The notes: a model not told the origin generated them from the sequence alone. A DNA stretch of 64,000 bases from Amycolatopsis sp. WAC 01376 (GCF_003947415.1 NZ_QHKL01000002.1:1240001-1304000); one strand, 5' to 3'. Shown: positions 23,330-35,806, counted from the first letter of the stretch. Program-made: numbers and translations.

Positions 23330-24097
23330 ATGGTTCAGCGTTTCGAAGGCCGCGTCGCGGTCATCACCGGCGGCAGCAGCGGCATCGGCCTCGCCACGGC
23401 GCGGCGGCTGGCGAGCGAGGGCGCGAAGGTCGTCATCGGCGACATCTCCGCCGAGGCGGGCAAAGCCGCGGCCGACGAGGTCGGCGGCCTGTTCGTGCAG
23501 GCCGACGTCACCGACGCCGAACAGGTCGATGCCCTGTTCCAGACCACTGTGGACACTTTCGGCTCGGTCGACGTCGCGTTCAACAACGCCGGCATCTCCC
23601 CGCCCGAGGACGACTCGATCCTCACCACGGGCATCGACGCGTGGGAGAAGGTGCAGAAGGTCAACCTGACCTCGGTGTACCTGTGCTGCAAGGCGGCCCT
23701 GCCGCATATGCGACGGCAGGGCAAGGGCTCGATCATCAACACGGCGTCGTTCGTCGCGGTGATGGGCGCGGCGACGTCGCAGATCTCCTACACCGCGTCC
23801 AAGGGCGGGGTGCTGGCGATGAGCCGGGAACTGGGCGTGCAGTTCGCGCGCGAGAACATCCGGGTCAACGCGCTGTGCCCGGGTCCGGTGAACACCCCGC
23901 TGCTGAAGGAACTGTTCGCGAAGGACCCCGAGCGGGCGGCGCGGCGGCTGGTGCACGTGCCGGTCGGGCGGTTCGCCGAGCCGGAGGAGATCGCGGCCGC
24001 GGTCGCCTTCCTGGCGAGCGACGACGCCTCGTTCATCACCGCTTCGCAGTTCCTGGTGGACGGTGGGATCTCGGGCGCCTACGTCACTCCGCTCTGA
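23330..24097 (+). CDS. short-chain dehydrogenase/reductase
   Basis: 255 residues. Classical SDR: TGGSSGIGLATARRL cofactor motif, NNAG in the fourth strand, and the Ser-Tyr-Lys active site in SQISYTASKGGVLAMS. The start abuts the ALDH stop, so it belongs to the same operon. A likely job is oxidation of the gamma-glutamylethanolamide alcohol to the aldehyde used by the ALDH. Many homologues are loosely annotated 3-oxoacyl-ACP reductase, which does not fit this context. Confidence 0.85.
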   Translation: MVQRFEGRVAVITGGSSGIGLATARRLASEGAKVVIGDISAEAGKAAADEVGGLFVQADVTDAEQVDALFQTTVDTFGSVDVAFNNAGISPPEDDSILTTGIDAWEKVQKVNLTSVYLCCKAALPHMRRQGKGSIINTASFVAVMGAATSQISYTASKGGVLAMSRELGVQFARENIRVNALCPGPVNTPLLKELFAKDPERAARRLVHVPVGRFAEPEEIAAAVAFLASDDASFITASQFLVDGGISGAYVTPL

Positions 24098-24102
24098 TCC
24101 CG

Positions 24103-24126
24103 CGCGTTTAGTCCTCTAAATGCGGT
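24103..24126. repeat. half copy of palindrome family A
   Basis: GCGTTTAGTCCTCTAAATGC is close to the left arm of the family A palindromes. The right arm is missing. It lies 5 nt after the SDR stop codon. Confidence 0.6.
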
Positions 24127-24251
24127 CGTCCTGGTCCGCCACCCCCGTCACTCGTCCCGGTGGCTGGGATGGCGGGCCGCTGACCTGCGCTGTAGTCCTG
24201 AGACGCGGAGCCGCACGGTTCCGCGATCCGAAAGCGCGGGAGGCCCGAAGA

Positions 24252-24626
24252 ATGACCCGGCAGATGAGCACCGCCATGCGTGACTGCATCGACCTGTGCA
24301 ACGAGTGCCACGTCAGGTGCGAGGAGATGTTGACGCGCTGCATGGAGATGGGCGGCGCGAAACTCGGGATGATGATGGTGACCTGCGCGGACATGTCCCG
24401 CATGTGCGCCGACATGATGATGCGCTGCTCCGCCATGGTCGCCGACCTCGAGATGATGCGCATGTGCGCGAAGATGTGCGGCCTCGCCTCCCAGATGATG
24501 CGCATGTGCGCCCAGGAGTGCGCCAGGACCGGTGACGCCGAGCTCGCCGACGCGGCCGACATGATGATGCGGTGCGCCGAGCTCTGCGGCACGATCACCG
24601 CCGAGATGATGATGGAGAACGCGTAA
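24252..24626 (+). CDS. Met/Cys-rich four-helix-bundle copper-binding protein (Csp-like)
   Basis: 124 residues from ATG 24252, with 14 cysteines and 28 methionines (34% of the chain). Cysteines fall in helical CxxxC, CxxC and similar spacing (C12, C16, C19, C23, C30, C45, C52, C59, C72, C76, C86, C90, C108, C112), as in copper storage proteins and DUF326 proteins that line a helical bundle with thiolates for Cu(I). There is no signal peptide, so it is cytosolic like Csp3. Runs of MMM (40-42, 55-57, 104-106, 119-121) are unusual. It is preceded only by a weak ribosome binding site and is not obviously in an operon. Confidence 0.85.
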   Translation: MTRQMSTAMRDCIDLCNECHVRCEEMLTRCMEMGGAKLGMMMVTCADMSRMCADMMMRCSAMVADLEMMRMCAKMCGLASQMMRMCAQECARTGDAELADAADMMMRCAELCGTITAEMMMENA

Positions 24627-24702
24627 CTCGCGTGCTTGGAGGCGTAACTCGCGTGATCGGAGGCGTAACTCACGAGTTGCGGCTCCAAGCACGTGAGTTA
24701 CG
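24622..24702. repeat. palindrome with internal direct repeats after the copper protein gene
   Basis: Arms 24622-24641 and 24683-24702 pair over 20 bp with one mismatch. Inside, the unit GGAGGCGTAACTCRCG recurs. The stop codon TAA of the copper protein (24624-24626) lies inside the left arm. A terminator role is possible; the next feature is the glycine riboswitch. Confidence 0.7.
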
Positions 24703-24798
24703 GCCCCAGACACGCAAGTGACGTCGTCGGGTGGAAGTAGACGCGCGTCGAACACGCCAGGTACGGTGTGCGCACAACTACAGACAGGGCCGTTGAGC

Positions 24799-24990
24799 TG
24801 GAGCGGGAGAGCCCTCACGAACGTGGTGGGGCACCGAAGGAGCAAACTCCCCGGAATCTCTCAGGTACTCACTACCGCTTCCGCGAGGCCACTCTGGAAA
24901 GCAGGCGCGCAAGTGCGCCTCACCCAAGGTGAAAGCCGCATCACGTGCGGTGAAACTCTCAGGTGCCATGACAGAGGGGGAGTTCCCAGC
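24799..24990 (+). promoter_or_regulatory. tandem glycine riboswitch
   Basis: Two aptamers lie in series. Aptamer 1 has GGGAGAGC (24805-24812), GGGGCACCGAAGGAGCAA and CCCCGGAATCTCTCAGG. Aptamer 2 has TCTGGAAAGCAGGCGCGC, CACCCAAGGTGAAAGCC and GTGAAACTCTCAGG followed by GACAGAGGGGGAG. These are the conserved gcvT-RNA elements. Glycine binding switches on the downstream glycine cleavage operon. The gcvP start follows 37 nt later. Confidence 0.92.
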
Positions 24991-25027
24991 GCACCGGTCT
25001 ATCCGGCGCCTGACCCAAGGAGCTCCC

Positions 25028-27859
<2,832 letters not shown>

Positions 27860-27866
27860 GGCACTG

Positions 27867-28958
27867 ATGTCGAAAGAGACGTCCCTGCACGGAGTCCACA
27901 AAGGACTGGGTGCGTTGTTCACCGACTTCGCGGGCTGGTCGATGCCGATCCGCTACAGCAGCGAACTGGCGGAGCACAAGGCCGTCCGCGAGACCGCGGG
28001 CCTGTTCGACCTCTCCCACATGGCCGAGATCGAGGTGACCGGCCCGCAGGCCGCCGACACCCTCGACTTCGCGCTGGTCGGCAACCTGTCCGGCGTCAAA
28101 CCGGGCCGGGCGCGCTACACGATGATCTGCGACGAGAACGGCGGCGTGCTCGACGACCTGGTCGTCTACCGCCTCGCCGACGAGAAGTTCCTGGTCGTGG
28201 CCAACGCGGGCAACGCCTCCGTGGTCGCGGAGGCACTGGCCGAGCGGGTCTCGGGATTCGACGCGGTCGTCGAGAACAAGTCCGAGGACGTCGCGCTGAT
28301 CGCCGTCCAGGGCCCGAAGGCCGTCGAGATCCTCGGCGCCGTCACTGACGCAGACCTCGGGGCGCTCAAGTACTACGCGAGCGTCCCGGCCGTCGTGAAG
28401 GGGCACGACGTCCTGCTCGCCCGCACCGGCTACACCGGCGAGGACGGCTTCGAGCTGTACGTCCCGGCCGGTGAGGCCCCCGCCGTCTGGCGCATCCTGA
28501 CCGACGCGGGTGAGCCGCACGGTCTGCTCCCGGCCGGTCTCGCCTGCCGCGACACCCTGCGCCTCGAAGCCGGGATGCCGTTGTACGGCAACGAACTCAG
28601 CCTCCAGCTGAGCCCGTTCGAAGCCGGTCTCGGCCGCGTCGTCAAGTTCGAGAAGCCCGGCGACTTCGTCGGCAAGGCCGCGCTCGAGGAGCTGTCCAAG
28701 AAGGACGTTCCCCGCGTGCGTGTGGGGCTCAAGGGCTCCGGCCGCCGCGCCCCGCGCCACGGCTACACCGTCCTGGCGGGCGAGACCGAGATCGGCGAGG
28801 TCACCAGCGGTGCCCTCTCGCCGACCCTGGGTTACCCGATCGCCATGGCCTATGTGGACCGGGAGCACGCCGAGCCCGGCACCGAGCTTTCCGTCGACAT
28901 CCGGGGCCGCATCGAGCCCGTCGAGGTCGTCGCCCTGCCCTTCTACTCCCGCGCCTGA
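27867..28958 (+). CDS. gcvT: aminomethyltransferase, T protein
   Basis: 363 residues from ATG 27867 (MSKETSLHGVHKGLGALFTDFAGW). GcvT moves the methylene group to tetrahydrofolate and releases ammonia. Characteristic segments are FAGWSMPIRY, FDLSHMAEIEVTGP and RTGYTGEDGFELYVP. It starts 7 nt after gcvP. Tight spacing shows that it is co-transcribed. Confidence 0.96.
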   Translation: MSKETSLHGVHKGLGALFTDFAGWSMPIRYSSELAEHKAVRETAGLFDLSHMAEIEVTGPQAADTLDFALVGNLSGVKPGRARYTMICDENGGVLDDLVVYRLADEKFLVVANAGNASVVAEALAERVSGFDAVVENKSEDVALIAVQGPKAVEILGAVTDADLGALKYYASVPAVVKGHDVLLARTGYTGEDGFELYVPAGEAPAVWRILTDAGEPHGLLPAGLACRDTLRLEAGMPLYGNELSLQLSPFEAGLGRVVKFEKPGDFVGKAALEELSKKDVPRVRVGLKGSGRRAPRHGYTVLAGETEIGEVTSGALSPTLGYPIAMAYVDREHAEPGTELSVDIRGRIEPVEVVALPFYSRA

Positions 28959-28975
28959 AAGGCCCTTTCGCAACC

Positions 28976-29353
28976 ATGAGCATCCCCCAGGACCTGAAGT
29001 ACACGAAGGAACACGAGTGGCTGAACGTCGCCGACGGCGTCGCCACCGTGGGCATCACCGCCTTCGCCGCCGAGTCGCTCGGTGACATCGTGTTCGTCCA
29101 GCTTCCCTCGGTCGGCGACACCGTCACCGCGGGCGAGGTGTTCGGCGAGGTCGAGTCGACCAAGTCGGTCAGCGAGCTGTACGCGCCCGTGGACGGCGAG
29201 GTCGTCGAGGTGAACGAGGCCACAACGGACACCCCCGAGCTCATCAACTCGGACCCGTACGCCGAAGGATGGCTCCTGAAGGTGCGTCTGTCCGGCGACG
29301 TGCCCGCCCTGCTCGACGCCCAGGCGTACGCCGTCCTGACCCAGGAGAACTGA
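28976..29353 (+). CDS. gcvH: glycine cleavage system H protein
   Basis: 125 residues. The lipoyl domain carries K63 in [20 protein letters not shown], the attachment site for lipoate. GcvH shuttles the aminomethyl group between P, T and L proteins. The presence of lipA three genes downstream provides the sulphur-insertion enzyme for its cofactor. It lies 17 nt after gcvT and one base before glyA. Confidence 0.96.
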   Translation: MSIPQDLKYTKEHEWLNVADGVATVGITAFAAESLGDIVFVQLPSVGDTVTAGEVFGEVESTKSVSELYAPVDGEVVEVNEATTDTPELINSDPYAEGWLLKVRLSGDVPALLDAQAYAVLTQEN

Positions 29354-29354
29354 G

Positions 29355-30623
29355 ATGTTCAACGCTGCCCTGTCCGAAGTGGACCCCGAGGTCGCCACCG
29401 CCGTCGCGGCCGAACTCGACCGGCAGCAGTCGACCCTGGAAATGATCGCCTCGGAGAACTTCGCCCCGGTGGGCGTGCTCGAGGCGCAGGGTTCGGTGCT
29501 GACCAACAAGTACGCCGAGGGGTACCCCGGCCGCCGCTACTACGGCGGTTGCGAGCACGTCGACGTCATCGAGCAGCTGGCGATCGACCGTGCGAAGGCC
29601 CTGTTCGGCGCCGAGCACGCCAACGTCCAGCCGCATTCGGGCGCGCAGGCCAACGCCGCCGCCATGGTCGCGGTGCTCAACCCCGGCGACACCATCCTCG
29701 GTCTCGACCTCGCCCACGGCGGGCACCTGACGCACGGGATGAAGATCAACTTTTCCGGCAAGCTCTACAACGTCGTCGCCTACCACGTCGACAAGGAGAC
29801 CGGGATCGTCGACGTCGAGGAGATCGAGCGCCTCGCCAAGGAGCACAAGCCGAAGCTGATCATCGCCGGCTGGTCGGCGTACCCGCGTCAGCTCGACTTC
29901 GCCGAGTTCCGCCGCATCGCCGACGAGGTCGGCGCGAAGGTCATGGTCGACATGGCGCACTTCGCCGGTCTCGTCGCGGCCGGGCTGCACCCGAGCCCCG
30001 TGCCGTACGCGGACATCGTCACCACGACCACGCACAAGACCCTCGGCGGCCCGCGCGGCGGCATCATCCTGTGCCGCCAGGAACTCGCCAAGAAGATCAA
30101 CTCGGCGGTGTTCCCCGGCCAGCAGGGCGGTCCGCTGGAGCACGTCATCGCCGCCAAGGCCGTCGCGCTCAAGATCGCCGCGAGCGAGGAGTTCCGCGAG
30201 CGTCAGCAGCGTGTGCTCGAAGGCGCGAAGATCCTGGCCGACCGCCTCTCGCGCACGGACTGCGCCGAAGCTGGCGTCCGCGTGCTGACCGGCGGCACCG
30301 ACGTGCACCTGGTGCTCGTCGATCTGGTCAACTCCACTTTGGACGGTCAGCAGGCCGAGGACCGGCTGCACTCGGTCGGCATCACGGTCAACCGCAACGC
30401 CGTCCCGTTCGACCCGCGCCCGCCGATGATCACCTCGGGCCTGCGAATCGGCACCCCGGCGCTGGCGACCCGCGGCTTCGGCGCCGAGGACTTCGCCGAG
30501 GTCGGCGACATCATCGCCGAGGCGCTGCGGCCCGACTTCGACGAGGACCTGCGCCAGTCGCTGTCCGCCAGGGTCGAACTGCTGGCCAAGAAGCACCCGT
30601 TGTACGCGGACCTCAACCGATGA
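29355..30623 (+). CDS. glyA: serine hydroxymethyltransferase
   Basis: 422 residues. PLP enzyme interconverting glycine plus methylene-THF with serine. The PLP lysine is in [15 protein letters not shown], with [11 protein letters not shown] and HADVVTTT-like neighbours in the usual places. In this operon it uses the methylene-THF made by glycine cleavage to turn a second glycine into serine, which sdaA can deaminate. Its stop overlaps the lipA start by 4 nt. Confidence 0.96.
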   Translation: MFNAALSEVDPEVATAVAAELDRQQSTLEMIASENFAPVGVLEAQGSVLTNKYAEGYPGRRYYGGCEHVDVIEQLAIDRAKALFGAEHANVQPHSGAQANAAAMVAVLNPGDTILGLDLAHGGHLTHGMKINFSGKLYNVVAYHVDKETGIVDVEEIERLAKEHKPKLIIAGWSAYPRQLDFAEFRRIADEVGAKVMVDMAHFAGLVAAGLHPSPVPYADIVTTTTHKTLGGPRGGIILCRQELAKKINSAVFPGQQGGPLEHVIAAKAVALKIAASEEFRERQQRVLEGAKILADRLSRTDCAEAGVRVLTGGTDVHLVLVDLVNSTLDGQQAEDRLHSVGITVNRNAVPFDPRPPMITSGLRIGTPALATRGFGAEDFAEVGDIIAEALRPDFDEDLRQSLSARVELLAKKHPLYADLNR

Positions 30624-31621
30624 GCGCGGTCCCCGAGGGGCGCAAACTTCTCCGGCTCGAAGTCCGCAACGCGCAGACCCCGATCGAGAAGAAGCCGCCG
30701 TGGATCAAGACCCGCGCGCGGATGGGCCCCGAGTTCACCGAGCTCAAGGGGCTGGTCAAACGTGAAGGCCTCCACACCGTGTGCGAGGAGGCCGGTTGTC
30801 CCAACATCTACGAATGCTGGGAAGACCGTGAGGCCACGTTCCTGATCGGTGGGGACCAGTGCACCCGTCGGTGCGATTTCTGCCAGATCGACACCGGCAA
30901 GCCGGCGGCGCTGGACACGACCGAGCCGCGCAAGGTGGCGGAGTCGGTGCAGGCCATGGGGTTGCGCTACTCGACGGTGACCGGTGTGGCGCGCGACGAC
31001 CTCGAAGACGGCGGCGCGTGGCTGTACGCTGAAACCGTCCGGCAGATTCACGCGCTGAACCCGGGTACCGGTGTCGAGTTGCTGATCCCGGATTTCAACG
31101 CGGATCCGGATCAGCTGGCCGAGGTGTTCGGTTCGCGGCCCGAGGTGCTGGCGCACAACGTGGAGACGGTGCCGCGGATCTTCAAGCGGATCCGGCCCGG
31201 TTTCCGGTACGCGCGGTCGCTCGAAGTGATCACGCGGGCCCGTGAGGCGGGTCTGGTGACGAAGTCGAACTTGATCCTGGGCATGGGCGAGACTCCGGAG
31301 GAGGTGGCTCCGGCGATGAAGGACTTGGTCGACGCGGGCTGCGAGATCCTGACGATCACCCAGTATCTGCGTCCTTCGCCCCGGCATCACCCGGTGGACC
31401 GGTGGGTGAAGCCGGAGGAGTTCGTCGAGCACTCGAACGCCGCCGAGGCGATGGGCTTCGCAGGCGTGATGGCGGGGCCGCTCGTACGCTCGTCGTATCG
31501 GGCCGGTCGCCTTTTCGCCCAGACGAAGGCCCACCGCGGCGAGCCGCTGTCGGAGAACTTGGCCCATCTCGCCGCCGAAGGGCCCGCGGCCCAAGAAGCC
31601 AGCTCACTGCTGGCCAGATAG
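30620..31621 (+). CDS. lipA: lipoyl synthase
   Basis: 333 residues. Radical SAM enzyme that inserts two sulphurs into octanoyl groups on lipoyl domains. The radical SAM cluster CTRRCDFCQ and the N-terminal auxiliary cluster region [12 protein letters not shown] are intact, and the closing RSSYRAG motif for the third ligand of the auxiliary cluster is present. Most actinomycetes keep lipA next to lipB; here it is embedded in the glycine operon, so it may be a second copy dedicated to GcvH. Confidence 0.94.
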   Translation: MSAVPEGRKLLRLEVRNAQTPIEKKPPWIKTRARMGPEFTELKGLVKREGLHTVCEEAGCPNIYECWEDREATFLIGGDQCTRRCDFCQIDTGKPAALDTTEPRKVAESVQAMGLRYSTVTGVARDDLEDGGAWLYAETVRQIHALNPGTGVELLIPDFNADPDQLAEVFGSRPEVLAHNVETVPRIFKRIRPGFRYARSLEVITRAREAGLVTKSNLILGMGETPEEVAPAMKDLVDAGCEILTITQYLRPSPRHHPVDRWVKPEEFVEHSNAAEAMGFAGVMAGPLVRSSYRAGRLFAQTKAHRGEPLSENLAHLAAEGPAAQEASSLLAR

Positions 31622-31637
31622 GAAGGAGGGCAGATCA

Positions 31638-33011
31638 ATGGCGATCAGCGTCTTCGACCTGTTTTCGATCGGCATAGGCCCCTCCAGCTCCCATACGGTG
31701 GGCCCGATGCGGGCGGCACTGACCTTTGTGGACGGTCTGGCCGCGGACGGTGATCTGACGGCCACGACGCGTGTCCAGAGTGAGCTTTTCGGCTCGCTCG
31801 GCGCGACCGGGTTCGGGCACGGCAGCGACAAGGCCGTGCTGCTCGGGCTGTCCGGGGAGCGTCCGGAGGAGATCGACACCGACACGGTGGCAGGCAAGAT
31901 CGCGGAGATCCGCGAATCCTGTCTGCTGAAGCTGCGCGGTGAACACGAGATCGTGTTCACCGAGGACACCGATCTGACCATGCACCGGCGGAAGTCGTTG
32001 CCCGCGCATCCGAACGGGATGATCTTCCGCGCGTTCGACGCCGACGGGAAGGTGCTGCGCGAGCGGACCTACTACTCGGTCGGCGGCGGATTCGTGCGCG
32101 ATGAGTCCTACGAGACCGACACTGTCGTCGTCGAGGACTCGACTCGGCTGGAATTCCCGTTCCGCACCGGCGCGGACCTGCTGAAGCACTGCGAGGACAC
32201 CGGGCTGCCGATCAGCGAGATCATGCTGCGCAACGAACTCTCCTGGCGCACGCGCGAGGAGGTCCGCGAAGGTCTGCTGGAGATCTGGCAGGTCATGGTG
32301 GAATGCGTGCGCAACGGCTGCGAGCACGAGGGCGTCCTGCCAGGCGGGCTGAAGGTGCCGCGCCGCGCGAAGGCGTTGCACGAGAAGCTGCTCGCCGAGG
32401 ACGGCGTCGGCGACCCGCTGTACGCGATGGACTGGGTGAGCCTGTACGCGCTGGCGGTCAACGAGGAGAACGCCGCGGGCGGCCGCGTCGTCACCGCGCC
32501 GACCAACGGCGCGGCGGGGATCATCCCGGCCGTTCTGCACTACTACCAGCGGTTCATCCGGGGCTCCTCGGACGACGGCATCGTGACGTTCATGCTCACC
32601 GCGGGCGCGATCGGCTCGATCCTCAAGCAGACGGGCTCGATTTCGGGCGCCGAGGTCGGCTGTCAGGGTGAGGTCGGTTCGGCCAGCGCGATGGCCGCCG
32701 CCGCGCTCACGGAGGTCCTCGGCGGCTCGCCCGCGCAGGTGGAGAACGCCGCCGAGATCGGCGTCGAACACCACCTGGGATTGACCTGCGACCCGGTCGG
32801 CGGGCTGGTCCAGATCCCGTGCATCGAACGCAACGCCGTCGGCGCGTCCAAGGCGATCCACGCCGCGCGGATGGCGATGCGCGGCGACGGTTCGCACATC
32901 GTGACGCTGGACAAGGCGATCAAGACGATGCGTGAGACCGGCGCCGACATGAGCGTGAAGTACAAGGAGACCTCGCGCGGCGGCCTCGCCGTGAACGTCA
33001 TCGAATGCTGA
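31638..33011 (+). CDS. sdaA: L-serine ammonia-lyase, iron-sulphur type
   Basis: 457 residues, single-chain type. The enzyme converts serine to pyruvate and ammonia using a 4Fe-4S cluster. It starts [24 protein letters not shown] (family N-terminus) and has cluster cysteines in [22 protein letters not shown] and IPCIERNA. It starts 17 nt after lipA and closes the operon; together the genes convert glycine to pyruvate. A family A palindrome follows 5 nt after the stop. Confidence 0.95.
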   Translation: MAISVFDLFSIGIGPSSSHTVGPMRAALTFVDGLAADGDLTATTRVQSELFGSLGATGFGHGSDKAVLLGLSGERPEEIDTDTVAGKIAEIRESCLLKLRGEHEIVFTEDTDLTMHRRKSLPAHPNGMIFRAFDADGKVLRERTYYSVGGGFVRDESYETDTVVVEDSTRLEFPFRTGADLLKHCEDTGLPISEIMLRNELSWRTREEVREGLLEIWQVMVECVRNGCEHEGVLPGGLKVPRRAKALHEKLLAEDGVGDPLYAMDWVSLYALAVNEENAAGGRVVTAPTNGAAGIIPAVLHYYQRFIRGSSDDGIVTFMLTAGAIGSILKQTGSISGAEVGCQGEVGSASAMAAAALTEVLGGSPAQVENAAEIGVEHHLGLTCDPVGGLVQIPCIERNAVGASKAIHAARMAMRGDGSHIVTLDKAIKTMRETGADMSVKYKETSRGGLAVNVIEC

Positions 33012-33016
33012 TCCCT

Positions 33017-33080
33017 CGCATTTAGTCCTCTGGATGCGGTACTTGCGTGTGCAAGTACCGCATCCAGAGGACGAATTGCG
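33017..33080. repeat. palindrome family A, copy 2 (30-bp arms)
   Basis: Arms 33017-33046 and 33051-33080 pair at 28 of 30 positions with a GTGT loop. The core is GTCCTCTGGATGCGGTACTT. It lies between the sdaA stop and a co-directional regulator gene; transcription termination is a possible role, but there is no T-run. Confidence 0.85.
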
Positions 33081-33087
33081 GGCGGCC

Positions 33088-33093
33088 TAAACT
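33088..33093 (+). promoter_or_regulatory. -10 element of a probable leaderless promoter
   Basis: TAAACT ends 6 nt before GTG 33100, and no Shine-Dalgarno precedes that GTG. The spacing suggests transcription starts at the start codon. Confidence 0.5.
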
Positions 33094-33099
33094 CGAAGG

Positions 33100-33822
33100 G
33101 TGGAGTCGAGCACGGTCGCGAACGCGGGTGACGCGCTGTTCCGCCCGGTGCGCGCGGGCAACGCCTTCGAGGAGACCGTCGAACGGCTGCTCCAGGCGAT
33201 CCGGCTCGGAGTGGTGGGCGCGGGAGAGCGGCTGCCGTCGGAGCGTGAGCTCGCCGAGCGGCTCGGGGTCAGCCGGGTGACGCTGCGCGAGGCCATCCGC
33301 GCGCTGTCCGACGCGGGTTACGTCGAGTCGCGGCGTGGCCGTTACGGCGGCACTTTCGTCAACGACGTCCTGCCCGACCCGCCCGCCGCCGACGGGCGGA
33401 AGGTCGACAACGCCACCCTGGAGGACGCGCTCGGCCTGCGGCACGTCCTGGAAACCGGTGCCGCCGAGATGGCGGCTTCACGGTCCCTCAGCCCGGCCGA
33501 CCGACAGCATCTGACCAGCACGCTCGCCGAGGCGGCGGCGGCCGACGTCGGCGATTACCGGCGCAAGGATTCGCGGCTGCACCTGGCGATCGCCGAGGTC
33601 ACCGCGTCCGGCTCGCTGACCACGGCGATGGCCGACGCGCGGATGCGGGTCAACCAGCTGCTCGACATGATCCCGCTGCTCGAACCGAATCTGGAGCACT
33701 CCAACGCCCAGCACGAGGCCATCGTCGACGCGATCCTGGCCGGTGATCCGGAGGCGGCCCGCCGCGCGATGACGGAGCACGTCGAAGGGACCGCTTCACT
33801 GCTTCGCGCTTTCCTCGCTTGA
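33100..33822 (+). CDS. FadR/FCD-type GntR transcriptional regulator
   Basis: 240 residues from GTG 33100. The winged helix is clear (ERLPSERELAERLGVSRVTLREAIRALSDAGYVESRRG), and the C-terminal FCD domain has metal-ligand-type residues (D and H) in RRKDSRLHLAIAEVTASGS and NAQHEAIVDAIL. FCD regulators bind small carboxylates or sugar acids. The target is not clear; it follows the glycine/serine operon. Its last 27 nt overlap the 3' end of the convergent SulP gene. Confidence 0.85.
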   Translation: MESSTVANAGDALFRPVRAGNAFEETVERLLQAIRLGVVGAGERLPSERELAERLGVSRVTLREAIRALSDAGYVESRRGRYGGTFVNDVLPDPPAADGRKVDNATLEDALGLRHVLETGAAEMAASRSLSPADRQHLTSTLAEAAAADVGDYRRKDSRLHLAIAEVTASGSLTTAMADARMRVNQLLDMIPLLEPNLEHSNAQHEAIVDAILAGDPEAARRAMTEHVEGTASLLRAFLA

Positions 33823-35472
33823 GGGTGAGGTCAGCAGGGCGTGCGCGAACTCGATGGCATGCGGTGTGTCAGGGAAGACCCGGCCCTCGGCGCGAAGCCG
33901 GTCCGCGACGCCGAGCTCGTCGAGCACCTTTTCGTGGCCGGGTTTGATCCCCGACACCAGGACCGTGATCCCCCGATGTTCAAGCCGATCGACAGCGTCT
34001 CGCAGGACTAGGGCGCCGGTGGCGTCGATGGCCGACACCCGTGACATCCGAAGGATGACCACCCGGACGTCGGCGACCTCGGACAGCTCCAGCAGGAACT
34101 GGTGGGCCGCGGCGAAGACCAGCGGGCCGTCGAGCCGGAACGCGACGATGTGCTCGTCCAGCAGCGCCCGCTCCTCGGCGCCGTGATCGGCGTGGTCGAG
34201 GGGGACCTCTTCGGCGCGGGCCGCCTTCGCGATCGCCCGCAGCGCCAGGGCGCCGGCCACGACAAGACCGAGGATGACCGCGGTGACCAGGTCCAGGATC
34301 AAGGTCGCGGCCGCGGTGAGCACGAGGACCAGCGCGTCGCGCCGGGTGGAGCGGAGCAACGCGCGGACCGAGCCCGCCTCGACCATGCGGACGGCAGTGG
34401 CCAGCAGCACCCCGGCGAGCGCCGCGATCGGGATCGCGGCCACCAGCGGCGCCGCCGCGAAGACGATCACCGCCAGCACCAGCGCGTGGGTGAGCGCGGC
34501 GAGACGGGACCTCGCCCCGGCTCGGACGTTGACGGCGGTGCGCGCGATCGCCGCGGTGGCGGGCACACCCCCGAACAGCGGGGTGACGAGATTCGCGAGG
34601 CCCTGCCCGAAGAGTTCCCGGTCGGGGTCATGGCGTTCGTTGACGCTCATCGCGTCGGCGACCGTGGCCGAAAGGAGGCTTTCCAGCGCCGCCAGCGCCG
34701 CGACCGCGACGGCGGAGGGTGCCAGCGCGCCCAAAGTGGACAGATCGAGGAAGGCCAGCGAGGGCGCGGGAAGACCGGCGGGCAGGGCTCCGATGCGGGA
34801 GACCGGCAGCTGCGTGAAGTGGCATACGAGGGTCGCGACCGCCACGGCGACCAGTGAGAACGGGATCGACGGCCGCCACCGCGCGCCGAGCAGCATCAGG
34901 ACGGCGACCCCGGCCGCGATCACGATCGACGGCCAGGACGGATGCCCGGCGAAGTCCGCCACCGCCTTCGCCGCGACGACGGCGACCTTTTCGCCCTCCG
35001 GGGTGGCGACCCCGAGCGCGGCGGGGATCTGCTGCAGCGCGATCACACCGGCGATGCCCAGCGTGAAGCCTTCGACCACCGGGATCGGCACATAGCGCAT
35101 GTACCGGCCGGCCCTGGCGACCGCGAGCAGGAGCAGCAGCACGCCCGCGAGCAGGCCCACCGTCAGCACCCCGCCGGCGCCGTACGTGGCCATGATCGGG
35201 ACCAGCACCACGGTCATCGCCCCGGTCGGCCCGGAGACCTGGAGGTTGGAGCCGCCGAAGATCGCGGCCAGCGCACCGGCGACGATCGCGGTGACGAGCC
35301 CGGCCTCGGCACCGAGACCCGACGAGATGCCGAAGCCCAGCGCCAGTGGGAGGGCCACGATCGCCACGGTCAACCCCGCCGTGAGATCGCGGCGGGGAGC
35401 GCGGGCGAGCGTGCGCAGGTCGTCCCGCCCCGGCAGGAGCGAGCGCAGTCCGGAAAACCTCGGTCCCGCCAT
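33796..35472 (-). CDS. SulP-family inorganic anion transporter with STAS domain
   Basis: 558 residues. About 11-12 membrane helices from residue 25 to 400 include the family motif LPLALGFGISSGLGAEAGLVTAIVAGALAAIFGGS and PTGAMTVVLVPI. A C-terminal STAS domain (about 440-545) has the conserved VRVVILRMSRVSAIDATGALVL segment. Bacterial SulP proteins import sulfate, bicarbonate or other anions; specificity cannot be read from the sequence. It starts 4 nt after the stop of an ArsR-type regulator and is probably co-transcribed with it. Confidence 0.88.
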   Translation of the reverse strand: MAGPRFSGLRSLLPGRDDLRTLARAPRRDLTAGLTVAIVALPLALGFGISSGLGAEAGLVTAIVAGALAAIFGGSNLQVSGPTGAMTVVLVPIMATYGAGGVLTVGLLAGVLLLLLAVARAGRYMRYVPIPVVEGFTLGIAGVIALQQIPAALGVATPEGEKVAVVAAKAVADFAGHPSWPSIVIAAGVAVLMLLGARWRPSIPFSLVAVAVATLVCHFTQLPVSRIGALPAGLPAPSLAFLDLSTLGALAPSAVAVAALAALESLLSATVADAMSVNERHDPDRELFGQGLANLVTPLFGGVPATAAIARTAVNVRAGARSRLAALTHALVLAVIVFAAAPLVAAIPIAALAGVLLATAVRMVEAGSVRALLRSTRRDALVLVLTAAATLILDLVTAVILGLVVAGALALRAIAKAARAEEVPLDHADHGAEERALLDEHIVAFRLDGPLVFAAAHQFLLELSEVADVRVVILRMSRVSAIDATGALVLRDAVDRLEHRGITVLVSGIKPGHEKVLDELGVADRLRAEGRVFPDTPHAIEFAHALLTSPSSEESAKQ

Positions 35473-35476
35473 GGCG

Positions 35477-35806
35477 TCAGTCGGCGTCGCGCAATTGAGC
35501 CAGCAGGGCGTTCTGGTCGGCCAAGAGCTCGGTGAGGATGCGCCGGGCCGCGCGCAGCAACTCGACGACGTCTCCGCCCGCGAGCGCGTACACCACCGTG
35601 GACCCTTCCCGGGTCGAAGTGACGATTCCCGATCGGCGAAGGACGGCCAGCTGCTGCGAGAGGTTGGAGGCCTCGACCTCGATCTCGGTGAGCAGCTCGC
35701 GAACCGCCTTCGGACCGTCCGCGAGCAGCTCCAGCACGCGGATCCGGACGGGATGGCCCAGCATGCGGAAGAACTCCGCTTTGGCCTGGTACAGGGGGAC
35801 GGGCAT
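35477..35806 (-). CDS. ArsR/SmtB-family transcriptional regulator
   Basis: 109 residues from ATG 35806, which has AAAGGAAG upstream; a longer frame to 35866 is less likely. The winged helix (FFRMLGHPVRIRVLELLADGPKAVRELLTEIEVEASNLSQQL) is of the ArsR type. No cysteine metal site is present. Such proteins are common beside SulP genes and may sense redox or an anion. The upstream sequence is unusually AT-rich, with TTGAAA (35861-35866) and TAAAGT (35841-35846) as possible promoter elements on the minus strand. Confidence 0.85.
   Translation of the reverse strand: MPVPLYQAKAEFFRMLGHPVRIRVLELLADGPKAVRELLTEIEVEASNLSQQLAVLRRSGIVTSTREGSTVVYALAGGDVVELLRAARRILTELLADQNALLAQLRDAD

Noticed and set aside
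22118..23956. Long antisense open frame across the ALDH and SDR genes
   Set aside because: Same cause: strong GC3 bias removes stop codons on the opposite strand. The sense strand encodes clear enzymes.
24622..24722. Direct repeats resembling a small CRISPR-like array
   Set aside because: Only three units of about 20 bp with no spacers of uniform length and no cas genes; they are part of a palindrome.
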